Shown in pieces: positions 1-9,661 of a stretch of DNA of 64,000 nt. A model generated the notes under the pieces. It was not told the DNA's origin. It was given only the letters and a program-made list of their open reading frames with translations, and searched no databases. The position numbers and the translations under genes were made by a program. The first letter of the stretch is position 1. Every line of letters begins with the position of its first letter. The stretch is from CAZEMR01 sp964513465. Lineage in GTDB: Bacteria > Bacteroidota > Ignavibacteria > Kapaibacteriales > UBA2268. Location: NCBI GenBank assembly GCA_964513465.1, contig CAZEMR010000003.1:29373-93372 (forward strand). Reading direction: 5' to 3'.

Positions 1-1092
1 TTCATACTCGGTGCGCTGCCATATAAACCAACAGTATTGCCGGCTTTTTTCCTGCTGATGATCGGCGGAGCATTCATCAAATCGCTGATAACCGGTACTG
101 TGGCCAAAAGCACCAATGAGCAGAACCGCGCCCGCGGCTATTCGATATTTTACATGATTGTAAATATCGGCGCATTCTCGGGCAAGACCTTTGCATATCC
201 CGTAAGGCTCGAACTGGGCCTTGTATATATAAATTATATATCGGCTGCGCTTACATTTGCCGCGCTGATTGCGGTCTTCCTGTTTTATAAAAATGTCAAT
301 ACAGAAGGCGAGGGCAAAACTCTTCAGGAGGTATGGGATGCATTCGTCAAAATCCTCAAACAGCCCCGATTGTTCATACTTATCTTCATCGTAGCCGGAT
401 TCTGGATGATCCAGCATCAGATGTATGCCACCATGCCCAAGTATGTGCTCAGGCTGGTAGGAGAAAGCGCAGCCCCCGAGTGGATTGCCAACGTCAACCC
501 TGCAGTAGTCATGCTGTTTGTGGTATTGATAACAAATCTTCTGCGAAAGAAGCGGGCTATAACTTCGATGACAATCGGGATGTTCATAATGCCATTCTCG
601 GCATTTTTTATGGCCTCGGGGCATTTATTCGAGAATAGCATGGGCAATTCCGTATCGCTTGGCCTGTTCTCGCTGCATCCGGTCACATTCATGATGGTGG
701 TGGGTATCGCCTTCCAGGGGCTTGCCGAGTGCTTTATCTCTCCGCGCTATCTGGAGTATTTCTCGCTCCAGGCCCCCAAAGGAGAGGAAGGACTCTACCT
801 CGGATTCTCGCATTTGCATTCATTCGTGGCCAACGCCATAGGCTTCGGTATATCGGGCTTTTTGCTCGACGCATACTGCCCCGACCCGACCAAAGCCGAG
901 TTTGCCAATTATACTGCCGCGCAGATGTCTGCGCTTTATGACAACGCACACTACATTTGGTATGTATTCGCGGGCATAGGCTTTTCTTCGGCTGTGATGC
1001 TGATTGGTTACGATTTCGTTACCAAATATATAGACAAAAAGAAAGGGATCGAGCGAACGAAACCAATTAAGATGGATGGAAAAGCGAAATAA
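1..1092 (+). CDS. POT-family (MFS) peptide transporter, 5' end missing
   Basis: The frame is open from base 1, so the gene begins before the window. The visible 363 residues are a polytopic membrane protein with about eight hydrophobic segments. The stretch with ARGYSIFYM followed by NIGAF resembles the conserved FYxxINxGA signature of proton-dependent oligopeptide (POT/PTR2) transporters. A later segment, QGLAECFISPRYLEYFSLQAP, resembles their C-terminal half. The likely role is proton-coupled uptake of di- or tripeptides through the inner membrane, which fits the peptidase genes nearby. The gene ends in a clear hairpin terminator at 1104-1135. A different MFS subfamily cannot be excluded because the N-terminal helices are not visible. 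Confidence 0.75.
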   Translation, partial: FILGALPYKPTVLPAFFLLMIGGAFIKSLITGTVAKSTNEQNRARGYSIFYMIVNIGAFSGKTFAYPVRLELGLVYINYISAALTFAALIAVFLFYKNVNTEGEGKTLQEVWDAFVKILKQPRLFILIFIVAGFWMIQHQMYATMPKYVLRLVGESAAPEWIANVNPAVVMLFVVLITNLLRKKRAITSMTIGMFIMPFSAFFMASGHLFENSMGNSVSLGLFSLHPVTFMMVVGIAFQGLAECFISPRYLEYFSLQAPKGEEGLYLGFSHLHSFVANAIGFGISGFLLDAYCPDPTKAEFANYTAAQMSALYDNAHYIWYVFAGIGFSSAVMLIGYDFVTKYIDKKKGIERTKPIKMDGKAK

Positions 1093-1103
1093 ATCTCAAT
1101 TCA

Positions 1104-1135
1104 GGCTCTGCAATTTGCGGAGCCTTTTTATTTTT
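1104..1135 (+). terminator. Intrinsic terminator after the transporter gene
   Basis: An 8-bp stem (GGCTCTGC with GCGGAGCC, one G-U pair) closes a five-base loop and is followed by a T-rich run. It lies 12 bases after the transporter stop codon. Confidence 0.8.
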
Positions 1136-1219
1136 ATTCCATAATTTGTTCAGCTTTTGTTAGTTTTTTTTGATATTTTTTTTAATATTAATTTATTTTT
1201 TCATACCCCGGATTGATCT

Positions 1220-2737
1220 ATGTTCGAAGTTAAAAACAAATCCCTGCTTTATCAGGAAGTACTCGATGTAATGAACCAGATCCGCGATCTCGAATCAGTA
1301 TCGGCGGTGCTCGGTTGGGACCTCGAGACTCATATGCCCGACGGCGCGCATGAACACCGCGGAGATATGATTTCCGCAATCGATACATTTGCACACAGAA
1401 TACTGACCTCCGCCAAAACCCGCGATCTTGCCGATAAAGTGCGCACCAACTGCTCACAGTGCTGCCGGGTCGAAGAAAAAATGTACGACCTATTTCTCGA
1501 GGAATTCGATCGAGCCGCGAAAATTCCAGACCGGCTGGTGATGGAGGTATCCCGAGTCCGGACCACCGCCCAGAACAGCTGGAAATCCGCTCTGAAAAAA
1601 TCAAATTTCAAAATATTCGAAAGCGATCTCGAAAAATTGCTCGACCTGAAGATCGAGGTTGCCGAATGTCTGGGTTACGACAACGACCGCTATGATGCAA
1701 TGCTGAATATATACGAGCCAGGGCTTACCGTCGATTATCTGGATAGCATATTCGATGAATTGCGCAGCGCCACTAGCGAATTGATCGAAAGAGTTAAAGC
1801 ATCGGACAGGAAAATCGATCAGGGTTTTTTCTTAATGAAATATTCGCAAAATAAGCAATCAAAAATCGCCCGGCAAATAAGCCGCCGAATCGGGTTCAAC
1901 TATGCTTATGGTAGGATGGATTTCTCTGTGCACCCGTTTACCACGGCGTTTTCGCCAAAGGATGTCCGGTTTACAACGCGGATAAAAGAGCACAATCTTG
2001 GTTATTGCTTTTTCAGCACTATCCACGAAGCCGGCCATGCTATTTATGAGCAGGGAATCGATTATTCTCTATACCGCACATTCGCCGCTCAGGCCTCATC
2101 ATACGGAATCCACGAATCGCAGTCGCTGATCTGGGAGAACAACATCGCGCGCTCGGTGGAATTCTGGGAATGGGCATTGCCGGTTCTGAACCTGGAATTC
2201 CCGCATAATCTGCAAAATGTGACCCCGGGCATGGCATTCCGTGCTGTGAACAAAATTCGTCCATCGCTTATCCGCACCGAATCCGATGAATTGACATATA
2301 ATATGCACATAATTCTGCGTTACGAGATAGAACGCGACCTGATGAACAAGCGCATCCGAGTGGCCGATATTCCGGAAATATGGCGCGAGAAAATGCTGGA
2401 ATATCTTGGCAGCGAAGTTTCCGAAGACGCAAAAGGTGCGCTGCAGGACATCCACTGGGCTTTCGGAGGCATAGGGTATTTCCCGACCTATACCCTCGGT
2501 AAATTATACGCGGCAATGTTCTGGAAGCAGATCAATCAAGAAATTCCGGATATAAATATAATCATCCGCAATGGCGAATTCCGGGAAATTACGCGCTGGC
2601 TGCGCAAAAAAATCCATCGTTACGGCCGGCTCGAAACTCCGAGTGAAATATTGCGGCGCGTTACCGGCGAAGAGCTGAGCGCGAGGCCGTTTATCGATTA
2701 CATCAGCGAGAAAATCGATCAGGTATATTTTGGCTGA
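1220..2737 (+). CDS. M32 family metallocarboxypeptidase (Taq carboxypeptidase type)
   Basis: This 505-residue protein has the usual M32 length and motifs. HPF is near residue 238 and DVRFTTR near 248. The zinc site HEAGH is at 269-273 (His269, Glu270, His273), with the third ligand in HES at about Glu299. A GxxQDxHW-type motif (GALQDIHW) lies near the C-terminus. There is no signal peptide, so it should act in the cytoplasm, removing C-terminal residues from peptides. This is a sensible partner for the peptide transporter upstream, although that gene has its own terminator. The ATG follows an AT-rich, T-run leader with no strong ribosome binding site. The gene ends with TGA, which shows TGA is a stop codon in this genome. 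Confidence 0.92.
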   Translation: MFEVKNKSLLYQEVLDVMNQIRDLESVSAVLGWDLETHMPDGAHEHRGDMISAIDTFAHRILTSAKTRDLADKVRTNCSQCCRVEEKMYDLFLEEFDRAAKIPDRLVMEVSRVRTTAQNSWKSALKKSNFKIFESDLEKLLDLKIEVAECLGYDNDRYDAMLNIYEPGLTVDYLDSIFDELRSATSELIERVKASDRKIDQGFFLMKYSQNKQSKIARQISRRIGFNYAYGRMDFSVHPFTTAFSPKDVRFTTRIKEHNLGYCFFSTIHEAGHAIYEQGIDYSLYRTFAAQASSYGIHESQSLIWENNIARSVEFWEWALPVLNLEFPHNLQNVTPGMAFRAVNKIRPSLIRTESDELTYNMHIILRYEIERDLMNKRIRVADIPEIWREKMLEYLGSEVSEDAKGALQDIHWAFGGIGYFPTYTLGKLYAAMFWKQINQEIPDINIIIRNGEFREITRWLRKKIHRYGRLETPSEILRRVTGEELSARPFIDYISEKIDQVYFG

Positions 2738-2796
2738 TTTGTTTCGGAATTTTATTATATTACAAAATATTCATTCATGAAATATTCGAGGCGATT

Positions 2797-5700
2797 ATGA
2801 AATTTTTAAATACCTTTTTTATATTAGTTTTAATTCCCATCGGACTTTTCTCTCAAATTATACAAAACGACAACGGCAAACCCGGCGGTTCGTACGCCGG
2901 CACTCGCGTCACATGGGAGGAATCCGTGCTGCTCAAACCCGATGGCCCCTGCAAAATCAAAAAAATCATGATCCACCTCTCAGGCGATAATCCCGGACTC
3001 GACACCATAATGGTTTGCGGCGATCCGAGCGACGGCGGTCTGCCCCCGACGGAATTCGTCTGGCATTACAATCTGCTGATTGACCAATTGATAGTCGATT
3101 ACGACGGCAATCCCGGATGGTATGAATTCGACGTCTCGGAAACCGGCCTTCGGGCAGACGGCTTCGACCGCATCTGCATCCAGCATAATATCAACGAAGG
3201 CGGGCCATATTTCACATACGACGATAATGGCGCCGAACCCCCGGTCAGTTCATACCTCTGCGACGCGCTCACGCCCAATCCCGATTTTTATAATATTGCC
3301 GGTACTTTGTTCTTTATCCCCGCAGGCGACTTCATGGTGCGCATGGAGGTCGAATACGACCGTCCCGACGGACGCGGAAGCTCACTGCCGCCTCCCCCGC
3401 CGACGATGAATGACGTCAGCGTCCAGGCAGGTCTGACCGATGCGGAGGGAAAACCGGTTTCGGCGGCAATTGCAAGCGCAGCGGACATCAACGGCGACGG
3501 CTGGGACGATGTGATAATCGGCTCGAGGGTATATATAAATCAGAAGGATGGGACTTTCCGGGACAAATCCGATCTGTATGTACTCAAAAACTCCGCCGGC
3601 CAGGGCTTCAGCGGCACCGTATGGGCGGATGTCGATAATGATGGCTATATGGACTGCTTCGGCGTGCGTGGCAACGGCGGCGACGCGATCCTTTACGGCT
3701 CGGCCAGCGGAACAATGACAATCGGCAATAATCCGGAGGTCGTGCTCGACCAGCCCACGGTAACCCCGATGTGGTTCGATTATGACGGCGACGGCCTTCT
3801 CGATTTATTCATCGCATATGGCCGCAAAACCGTCAGCGGCCAGGAAGTATATTATCAGGATAAATTATTCCACAACCTCGGCAATCGCAGGTTCGAAAAC
3901 GTGACGCCCGGCTCCGGAATCGATCAGGCCGAGCAAAGCCCCTACTACGACTGCTGGGGCGCCAGCATCGGCGATTATAACAATGACCTGCGGCCCGATC
4001 CTTTTGTTGCGACTTATCGCCTTGCCCCGGATTTATTATATAATAATCTCGGCGATGGCACCTTCGATGAAGTTGGCGAGGAAACCGGAGTCCGCGGCAA
4101 TCGCACGGATTATCCCGACTATTTCGGCCATGGCATGGGCTCGGATTGGGCGGACTTTGATAACGACGGGGACTTCGATCTCGCCGTCGGAAATCTCGGG
4201 CATCCCGATTCGCGCGGACTTGCGAGCAATCCTTCGCTGATATTCAGCAACAATGGCGCCCCGGATTATAATTTTACCGAAGTGCACCAGGCAATGGGCC
4301 TCAAATTCTTCGAAATGAATGCGGGAATCGTCTGGGCCGACCTTGATCTGGACGGATGGCAGGACTTATTCCACTGCCAGTATGCCTACTACAAACGCGG
4401 CGAGGGCAACGACAAGCTCTCAAGATTATATATAAATGGCGGGCAGGGCGAGTACTTCCGGCTGGCCGACCGCACATGGCAGACCGGCGCGGAAATCCAC
4501 GGCGCGTGGTCGCCCATACGGCTTGACTACGACAACGACGGCGATATGGATCTGCTCATCGCCAGCAGCAACGAATACGTCAAGCTCTTCCGCAACGATA
4601 TGGAGCGCCGCGGCAACTGGGCCAGCTTCCGAATCGAAGGAAGTCCCGAAAACGGCGTTCCGCCTGAGGGATTTGGCGCCAGCATAAGCGTCGAGGCAGG
4701 CGGCCGTACATTCCACCGCGCGCTGCCAGGAGTCGTGATGACTGCCCGCGCATCACAGAATTCGAACGAGCTGCATTTCGGGCTGGGCGATGCCGAAAAA
4801 ATCGACCGGATAACCGTTCGCTACCCGAATGGAGAAATTTTCGAAGCGGAGAATATTGACATTAATAATAAATATATAATCCCCTACAAACAGGCGCCGG
4901 AGATTTATACGCTTGCCGCTCCCGCGCTGAAATACCCGCATCATCTCGAGACCGGGGTGCCGATGAAAACCAAGCTGGAATGGCACAAGATCAGTGAGGC
5001 AGAAAGTTATATGTTCAAAGTATATGAAGCAGGCCAGTCCGATCCGCTTAGCTTTGGTGTTAACAATTTCCCGGATAATACAGCTTCTTCGGAGATCGCA
5101 TTCCCTCACGAAGGGATTTATTATTACGAAGTCGAAGCAATAAGCATGACGGAATCATCAACTTCCTCGCGCTGGTATTTCATGGTCGGCGAACCAACTG
5201 CCAGCGCGCCGCAACTGATTTCGCCCGAACACAACGACTTCCCGGTATCGATCGTCCCACGATTCGAGTGGTCGGAATCGGAATATCAGTCTTTCGGGGA
5301 AATAGAGCTGCGATATGACTTGCAAATCTCCACAGATGAGAATTTTGTTAATATAATTGATTCTGCATATTCATTGAATTCAACCAGTTATAAATATGAG
5401 GACACGCTACGGCCCGATTCGTTTTATAATTGGCGGGTGCGCGGAGTGTTGAATGGAGTCCCGGGTGAATGGTCATTGGGTAATGTTTTCCGGACAATCC
5501 CGATGCCCGCTATGACACTTCTCCGATCCCCCACGGTCGGCGATACGACTGCAGTCAAGCCGGAATTCCACTGGGATTCGGTGATGTATGCGGATGTATA
5601 TGATCTTCAGGTCGCCACCGACGAGAATTTCGAAAATATCGCCAAGGAATTCAGCGGCATCTCCGCAACGAAATTCCGATTCTTCCCAGCATTCGACGGC

Positions 5701-6079
5701 GGCACGAAGTATTACTGGCGGGTTCGTGCTGGCAACGAAGCGGGCCACGGCGAATGGTCGCCGGTGTGGCATTTCTTCACCGAAGGCGAGAGCAGCGTTA
5801 TGGAAAACGGCCTGCCTCAGGGCTTTTCGATTGGCGAGGCCGTACCAAACCCGATGCAGACCAGCGGCGAAATCGAAATCGCATTACCCCGCGCTGCCTG
5901 GGTGAAGCTTGAGCTGCTCGATCTATCCGGCACGGTTCGCGAAGTATTTGCAGACGGAGAGATAAGCGTTGGAGCTCATAGTATATCCTTTAATACCAGT
6001 AATTTAGAATCCGGGATATATTATTGCCGGATGAGTGCGGGCGGCGGCGCAGCGATCAGGAAGATAATAATCCAAAAGT
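2797..6079 (+). CDS. T9SS-secreted FG-GAP/VCBS propeller protein with ASPIC/UnbV and FnIII-like domains, 3' end in gap
   Basis: The protein starts with a signal peptide (hydrophobic stretch ending near SQI, residue 20). Seven aspartate-rich calcium-loop repeats of the DxDxDGxxD type follow (for example ADINGDGWDD, FDYDGDGLLD, ADFDNDGDFD and LDYDNDGDMD). Seven repeats suggest a seven-blade beta-propeller. An ASPIC/UnbV domain follows at roughly residues 605-705, then about three fibronectin-III-like domains with repeated YYWRVR/YNWRVR motifs. A T9SS sorting tail begins near residue 1005 and ends in RKIIIQK. The last known base is a T at 6079, which could be the first base of the stop codon, so the reading frame probably ends just inside the N run. 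It is likely a surface or secreted binding protein; its ligand is unknown. Confidence 0.85.
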
Positions 6080-6179
6080 NNNNNNNNNNNNNNNNNNNNN
6101 NNNNNNNNNNNNNNNNNNNNNNNNNNNNNNNNNNNNNNNNNNNNNNNNNNNNNNNNNNNNNNNNNNNNNNNNNNNNNNN
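6080..6179. other. Assembly gap (100 N)
   Basis: Exactly 100 N bases are consistent with a placeholder gap of unknown true length. It separates the 3' ends of two converging genes, the FG-GAP protein and the N-formylglutamate amidohydrolase-like gene. Any ORF reading through it is an artefact. Confidence 0.98.
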
Positions 6180-6856
6180 AGCGCATTAAGTACGGCTCTG
6201 CTTTTTGCTGCGTTGCTCATAAAAGGTGCGCGCGAAAGCTCGAGCTGTATCCATGGCATTTCCCTGCTATGGGTGCGAGTGATATATCCACCTTTGAAAG
6301 GGTCGTTGATACGGACTTCACCCATAAGCTCAGCAGCCAATTTTTCGGATAATATTTGAAGCCATTCATCGGGACATGTGGTGCCTTCTGCGTTGCTGAT
6401 GCACGCCTCCGGACGGCGCTGGCCGCTGTCCGGGCCTACCGGCGGCCCCTTTGACGCCATGGTGTGGCAGTCTATACCTGCGATTATCCCGCTATTTGTC
6501 AATTCGCTGAGTTTATTGTGGTATGGATGGTAGTATTTTTCGAGCAATGAATCAATTTCGACCTCGGTCAGCGGTTCGCTCCATATCTTCACATCCCAGC
6601 AGGTATGGGTTTTGACCACGCCGTCCTTGCGCCGGTCGTCGGTGCTGCGATTAAGGTCGACTGCCGCGCGGGCAATATTTGTGGTTAGGAATTGCTCGGC
6701 TTCATCACGCAGCGGTATATATATATCGGCGGCGCCGACGTCGCCATCGGCGATTATCTGTTCCTCGTCGAGAATGCATTTATCGGCGACTTCGCGGGGT
6801 ATAGTCAGTCCGGCATGCGGCACCGATAGCAGCAATGGCAGCTTGCCGCTGTTCAT
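6180..6856 (-). CDS. N-formylglutamate amidohydrolase-like enzyme, 3' end in gap
   Basis: The 225 visible residues carry family motifs of N-formylglutamate amidohydrolase (HutG/FGase): SVPHAG at 11-16, DVGAADIY near 39, DLNR near 67, IDCHTM near 129, DPFKGGYITR near 190 and QLELSR near 206. Known members cleave N-formylglutamate to glutamate and formate, and others act on related N-acyl or gamma-linked substrates. The start codon overlaps the stop of the upstream transpeptidase gene by four bases (ATGA), so the two are translationally coupled. No histidine-degradation gene lies nearby, so a role in histidine breakdown is not supported by context. The C-terminus is lost in the N run. Confidence 0.85.
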
Positions 6857-8427
6857 CGGTTCACCCCCTTTGCCGAGCCGTCGCGACGGGGATCGGCCAC
6901 TCCAATGATTTTTCCGTTGCGGCGGGTAACGAGCTGAACGCAGCCGAGGAAAAATGAATATGGCTCAAGTTCGCGGATTTCGAGGCCATTCTGGCGAATA
7001 TAGTCGGGAATTTTTGGATCCATTCGCCCGGATTCCATAAATACCAAACCTTCGCGCGAGCAATGCAGCCGCGGCGAATCGACTGCATCGTAAGGATCCT
7101 GGTGATGCAGCCGTTCGAGCACCTGTGCGACTGCCGAGACGATCCGTTCACTGCCGGGCGATCCGAGCACTACCGCAGGCTCATCGCCTTCGAATACGAT
7201 GGTCGGGGCCACACTCGCCCAAGGCACCACATTGGGCCGCAGATAATGCGGATTGATCGGGTCTTTCGATTCCATCGTCGAAATATAATTATTATATAAA
7301 AATCCAAGTTCCGGCGATGCCTCGCATGAACCATACACGCGCTCAATTGACTGGGTAAGGCCGACCATATTCCCATCGGCGTCGGCGGCAGACATATGAG
7401 TGGTTTCGCCGGGCATAACGCTCTCGCGCCGGCGGATGCTTCCTGCGATATTCAGAGCGTGCTTTTTGCTGAGCATTTTCTCGCCGGGCACCTGTGGATA
7501 ATAATGCGGATCGAATGGCTGATCATGCCGGTCGATCTGTGCGCGGCGATCGGCTTTGGCGAATATAAGAGCGCCTTCCGGGGTATTCAGGTCCCATTTT
7601 TCTTTATGGAATGTATCGAGAACATTTAATATTTCCATCAATGCGCGGCCTGCGGCGGGAGGGCCGATCGTCATCACCCGATTGCCGCCGAATGTGGTCT
7701 CGAGGGGTGTCCGCTCTATCGGCCAGGGAATCTGTGCAAGATCATCGAAATCGATAAGTCCGCTGTTGCGCTTCATATCCTCGACGATTGCTCCCGCAAT
7801 TTCGCCATGATAGAAGTCCTCCACTCCGGCCGCAGCGATTCGTTCGAGCGTGGAAGCAAGCACCGGCTGACGCAGCACCTCGCCATCGCGAAAGACTTCT
7901 CCGTCGGGTTTCAGAAAAAATCTTCCGCCTGAGCGATCACTCAGTCTTTCGTGTGCCTTTTTGCTGAGTCGCTCCTGAAGATCGCTGAATGCGAATCCTT
8001 CGCGGGCAATGCGGATAGCGGGCTCGAGCGTTTTCGCAAGCGGCAGTTTGCCGTAGCGTTTATTTGCGTATGCCAATACAGCCGGAGTCGATGGCACCGT
8101 CGTCGCGCGATGACCATAGAAGCGCTCCTCCTCGCTCAGGGTGCCCGGCACTATCCTGAATGGCGCGCGGGACGATCCGTCCAGCGCGATTTTTGTTTCG
8201 GATGAGCGGTCGCTGAATACAAGCATTGTCTGCCCGCCAATGCCAGATGCGGCGGGTTCGCAAACCCCGAGCGCAAAGGCAGTTGCGACTGCGGCATCGA
8301 TTGCATTGCCGCCCTCCTGCAGCATTTCGGCTCCGGCATCGGTAGCCAGATGGTGAGCCGAGCTGACCATTCCTCCGGTCGATTCGGCGCGGAATCTGTT
8401 TATTTGGGATTGATCTGATACATCCAT
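6853..8427 (-). CDS. Gamma-glutamyltranspeptidase family Ntn-hydrolase, no signal peptide
   Basis: This 524-residue protein has the full layout of gamma-glutamyltranspeptidases. An N-terminal domain carries EGGNAIDAAVATAFALGV near 38-55 and the substrate arginine in LDGSSRAPF near 82-90. The autocleavage site is the TTH motif at 342-344, with Thr342 the predicted nucleophile. The usual GSPGG oxyanion loop reads GSPGS here. Most relatives are exported, but this one begins with a polar N-terminus and shows no signal sequence, so a cytoplasmic role is likely. It is the second gene of a three-gene operon, 12 bases after the ATP-grasp gene and overlapping the FGase-like gene by four bases. It probably hydrolyses or transfers a gamma-glutamyl or similar amide bond. 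Confidence 0.88.
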   Translation of the reverse strand: MDVSDQSQINRFRAESTGGMVSSAHHLATDAGAEMLQEGGNAIDAAVATAFALGVCEPAASGIGGQTMLVFSDRSSETKIALDGSSRAPFRIVPGTLSEEERFYGHRATTVPSTPAVLAYANKRYGKLPLAKTLEPAIRIAREGFAFSDLQERLSKKAHERLSDRSGGRFFLKPDGEVFRDGEVLRQPVLASTLERIAAAGVEDFYHGEIAGAIVEDMKRNSGLIDFDDLAQIPWPIERTPLETTFGGNRVMTIGPPAAGRALMEILNVLDTFHKEKWDLNTPEGALIFAKADRRAQIDRHDQPFDPHYYPQVPGEKMLSKKHALNIAGSIRRRESVMPGETTHMSAADADGNMVGLTQSIERVYGSCEASPELGFLYNNYISTMESKDPINPHYLRPNVVPWASVAPTIVFEGDEPAVVLGSPGSERIVSAVAQVLERLHHQDPYDAVDSPRLHCSREGLVFMESGRMDPKIPDYIRQNGLEIRELEPYSFFLGCVQLVTRRNGKIIGVADPRRDGSAKGVNR

Positions 8428-8439
8428 TATTTACTCCGA

Positions 8440-9447
8440 TTATTTATTTTCATTTCCATATTTTTCATATCTTTTTACAGTTGATTCGATCACTTTGTCG
8501 AGTAGATCAGTTAGCTCCCAGCCATATTCGCCGCATGCGTAAAACAGCGATGATTCCGGATTCAGATGCGGCATACTGTTGACCTCCATTATCTGATAAT
8601 CGCCGTCTTCGTCGGCGCGAAGATCCACGCGGGCCCAATCGCGGCAGTGGAGCACATCTATTGCCGTCTGGGATATTTCGTGAATCCGGCGAACCTCGGA
8701 GTCGGTCAGATCGGCCCTGCTATGTTCGATCTTTCGTTTTTGGTCGACTTTATCATCTTTTGTATAAATATCCGGCGCTTTTTTGTCGATCCTGACTTCG
8801 ATGATGGGCAGCATAATGCGCGGCTCTTCGCCGACGAATGCGGCGTTTACCTCTCGGCCGGGCAGGTATCGTTCTATAAGCACCGGCTGTTTGAATTTGC
8901 TTACAACCTCGCCGACCGATTCGCATAATTCATTCTCATTGTCGACCTTATGAATTCCGAGCGATGTCGACTCGGTTTTTGGCTTGATTACCATTGGAAA
9001 TTTGAAATTCGGCGTGGGATCGTCCGGTGAATTCATCACTGCGAAATCAGGTGTTGGCAGGCCATAGAATTGCCAGATCATTTTCGAAGTGGCTTTATCG
9101 GCGCATAAGGCCTGCCCGAGAGGGCCCGAGCCGGAATAAGGAATGCCCAGCATATCGAGCAATCCGGGAACATGAGTATAACGAACGCGGCCCTGCACTC
9201 CGTATGCCAGATTTAACGCAAGGCCAGGCCAGCCGGATTCGAGCGCATCTCCGAAGAATTCGCGCAGGCGGTCTGCCAGAAAGCCGTCGCCTTCGATGGC
9301 TTCGCTTTCATGGCCGAGATCGAGCAGACCGTTGCGGATCCATTCGATTTTTTCGGGATCATAAAATTCGCGGACTTTGCGGCCTCGACGCTGCAAGACA
9401 TTTGGCGATTCCGTATTGAATACAATTGGAATTTTCATATGAATCAA
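8440..9447 (-). CDS. ATP-grasp ligase related to D-alanine-D-alanine ligase
   Basis: This 335-residue protein has the ATP-grasp layout of Ddl-type enzymes. GIPYSGSGPLGQALCADK near 105-120 introduces the central domain and ERYLPGREVNAAF follows near 195. The metal-binding region near 275-300 reads RVDLRADEDG then EVNSMPHLNPESS, matching the RxD and ExNxxPGLNP motifs of Ddl. It should join a carboxylate to an amine with ATP. The true D-Ala-D-Ala ligase usually sits among cell wall genes; here it heads an operon with a GGT-like and an FGase-like enzyme, so another dipeptide or amide product is likely. Two start codons are possible (9447 or 9438); neither has a strong ribosome binding site. Confidence 0.85.
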   Translation of the reverse strand: MIHMKIPIVFNTESPNVLQRRGRKVREFYDPEKIEWIRNGLLDLGHESEAIEGDGFLADRLREFFGDALESGWPGLALNLAYGVQGRVRYTHVPGLLDMLGIPYSGSGPLGQALCADKATSKMIWQFYGLPTPDFAVMNSPDDPTPNFKFPMVIKPKTESTSLGIHKVDNENELCESVGEVVSKFKQPVLIERYLPGREVNAAFVGEEPRIMLPIIEVRIDKKAPDIYTKDDKVDQKRKIEHSRADLTDSEVRRIHEISQTAIDVLHCRDWARVDLRADEDGDYQIMEVNSMPHLNPESSLFYACGEYGWELTDLLDKVIESTVKRYEKYGNENK

Positions 9448-9601
9448 ATGATTAATTGGAAAAGAATTTTGAAATTTGAATCAGAATAAGCAGATTAATG
9501 GATTTTTTGGCAAATTCGGGATTTTCAGCACAATATGGCTGTCCCCATATATTCAGAGGAATTAATCGGCGGATTATTTTTTTTGAATAGCCAATAAAAA
9601 T

Positions 9602-9640
9602 GCGGCCACTAAAGAAATTCTTCCGTAATGGCCGCGATTT
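9602..9640 (-). terminator. Terminator after panC
   Basis: The inverted repeat GCGGCCA/TGGCCGC (9602-9608 and 9629-9635) is followed, on the minus strand, by ATTTTTATT. It lies about 25 bases after the panC stop. A T run on the other side means it could also work in the plus direction. Confidence 0.7.
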
Positions 9641-9661
9641 TTATTAATTCATATTAAAGAA

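Noticed and set aside
6004..6359. ORFs reading through the N run
   Set aside because: They contain the 100-base gap and no real sequence there.
7493..7501. DnaA-box-like TGTGGATAA
   Set aside because: It is inside the GGT coding sequence and isolated.
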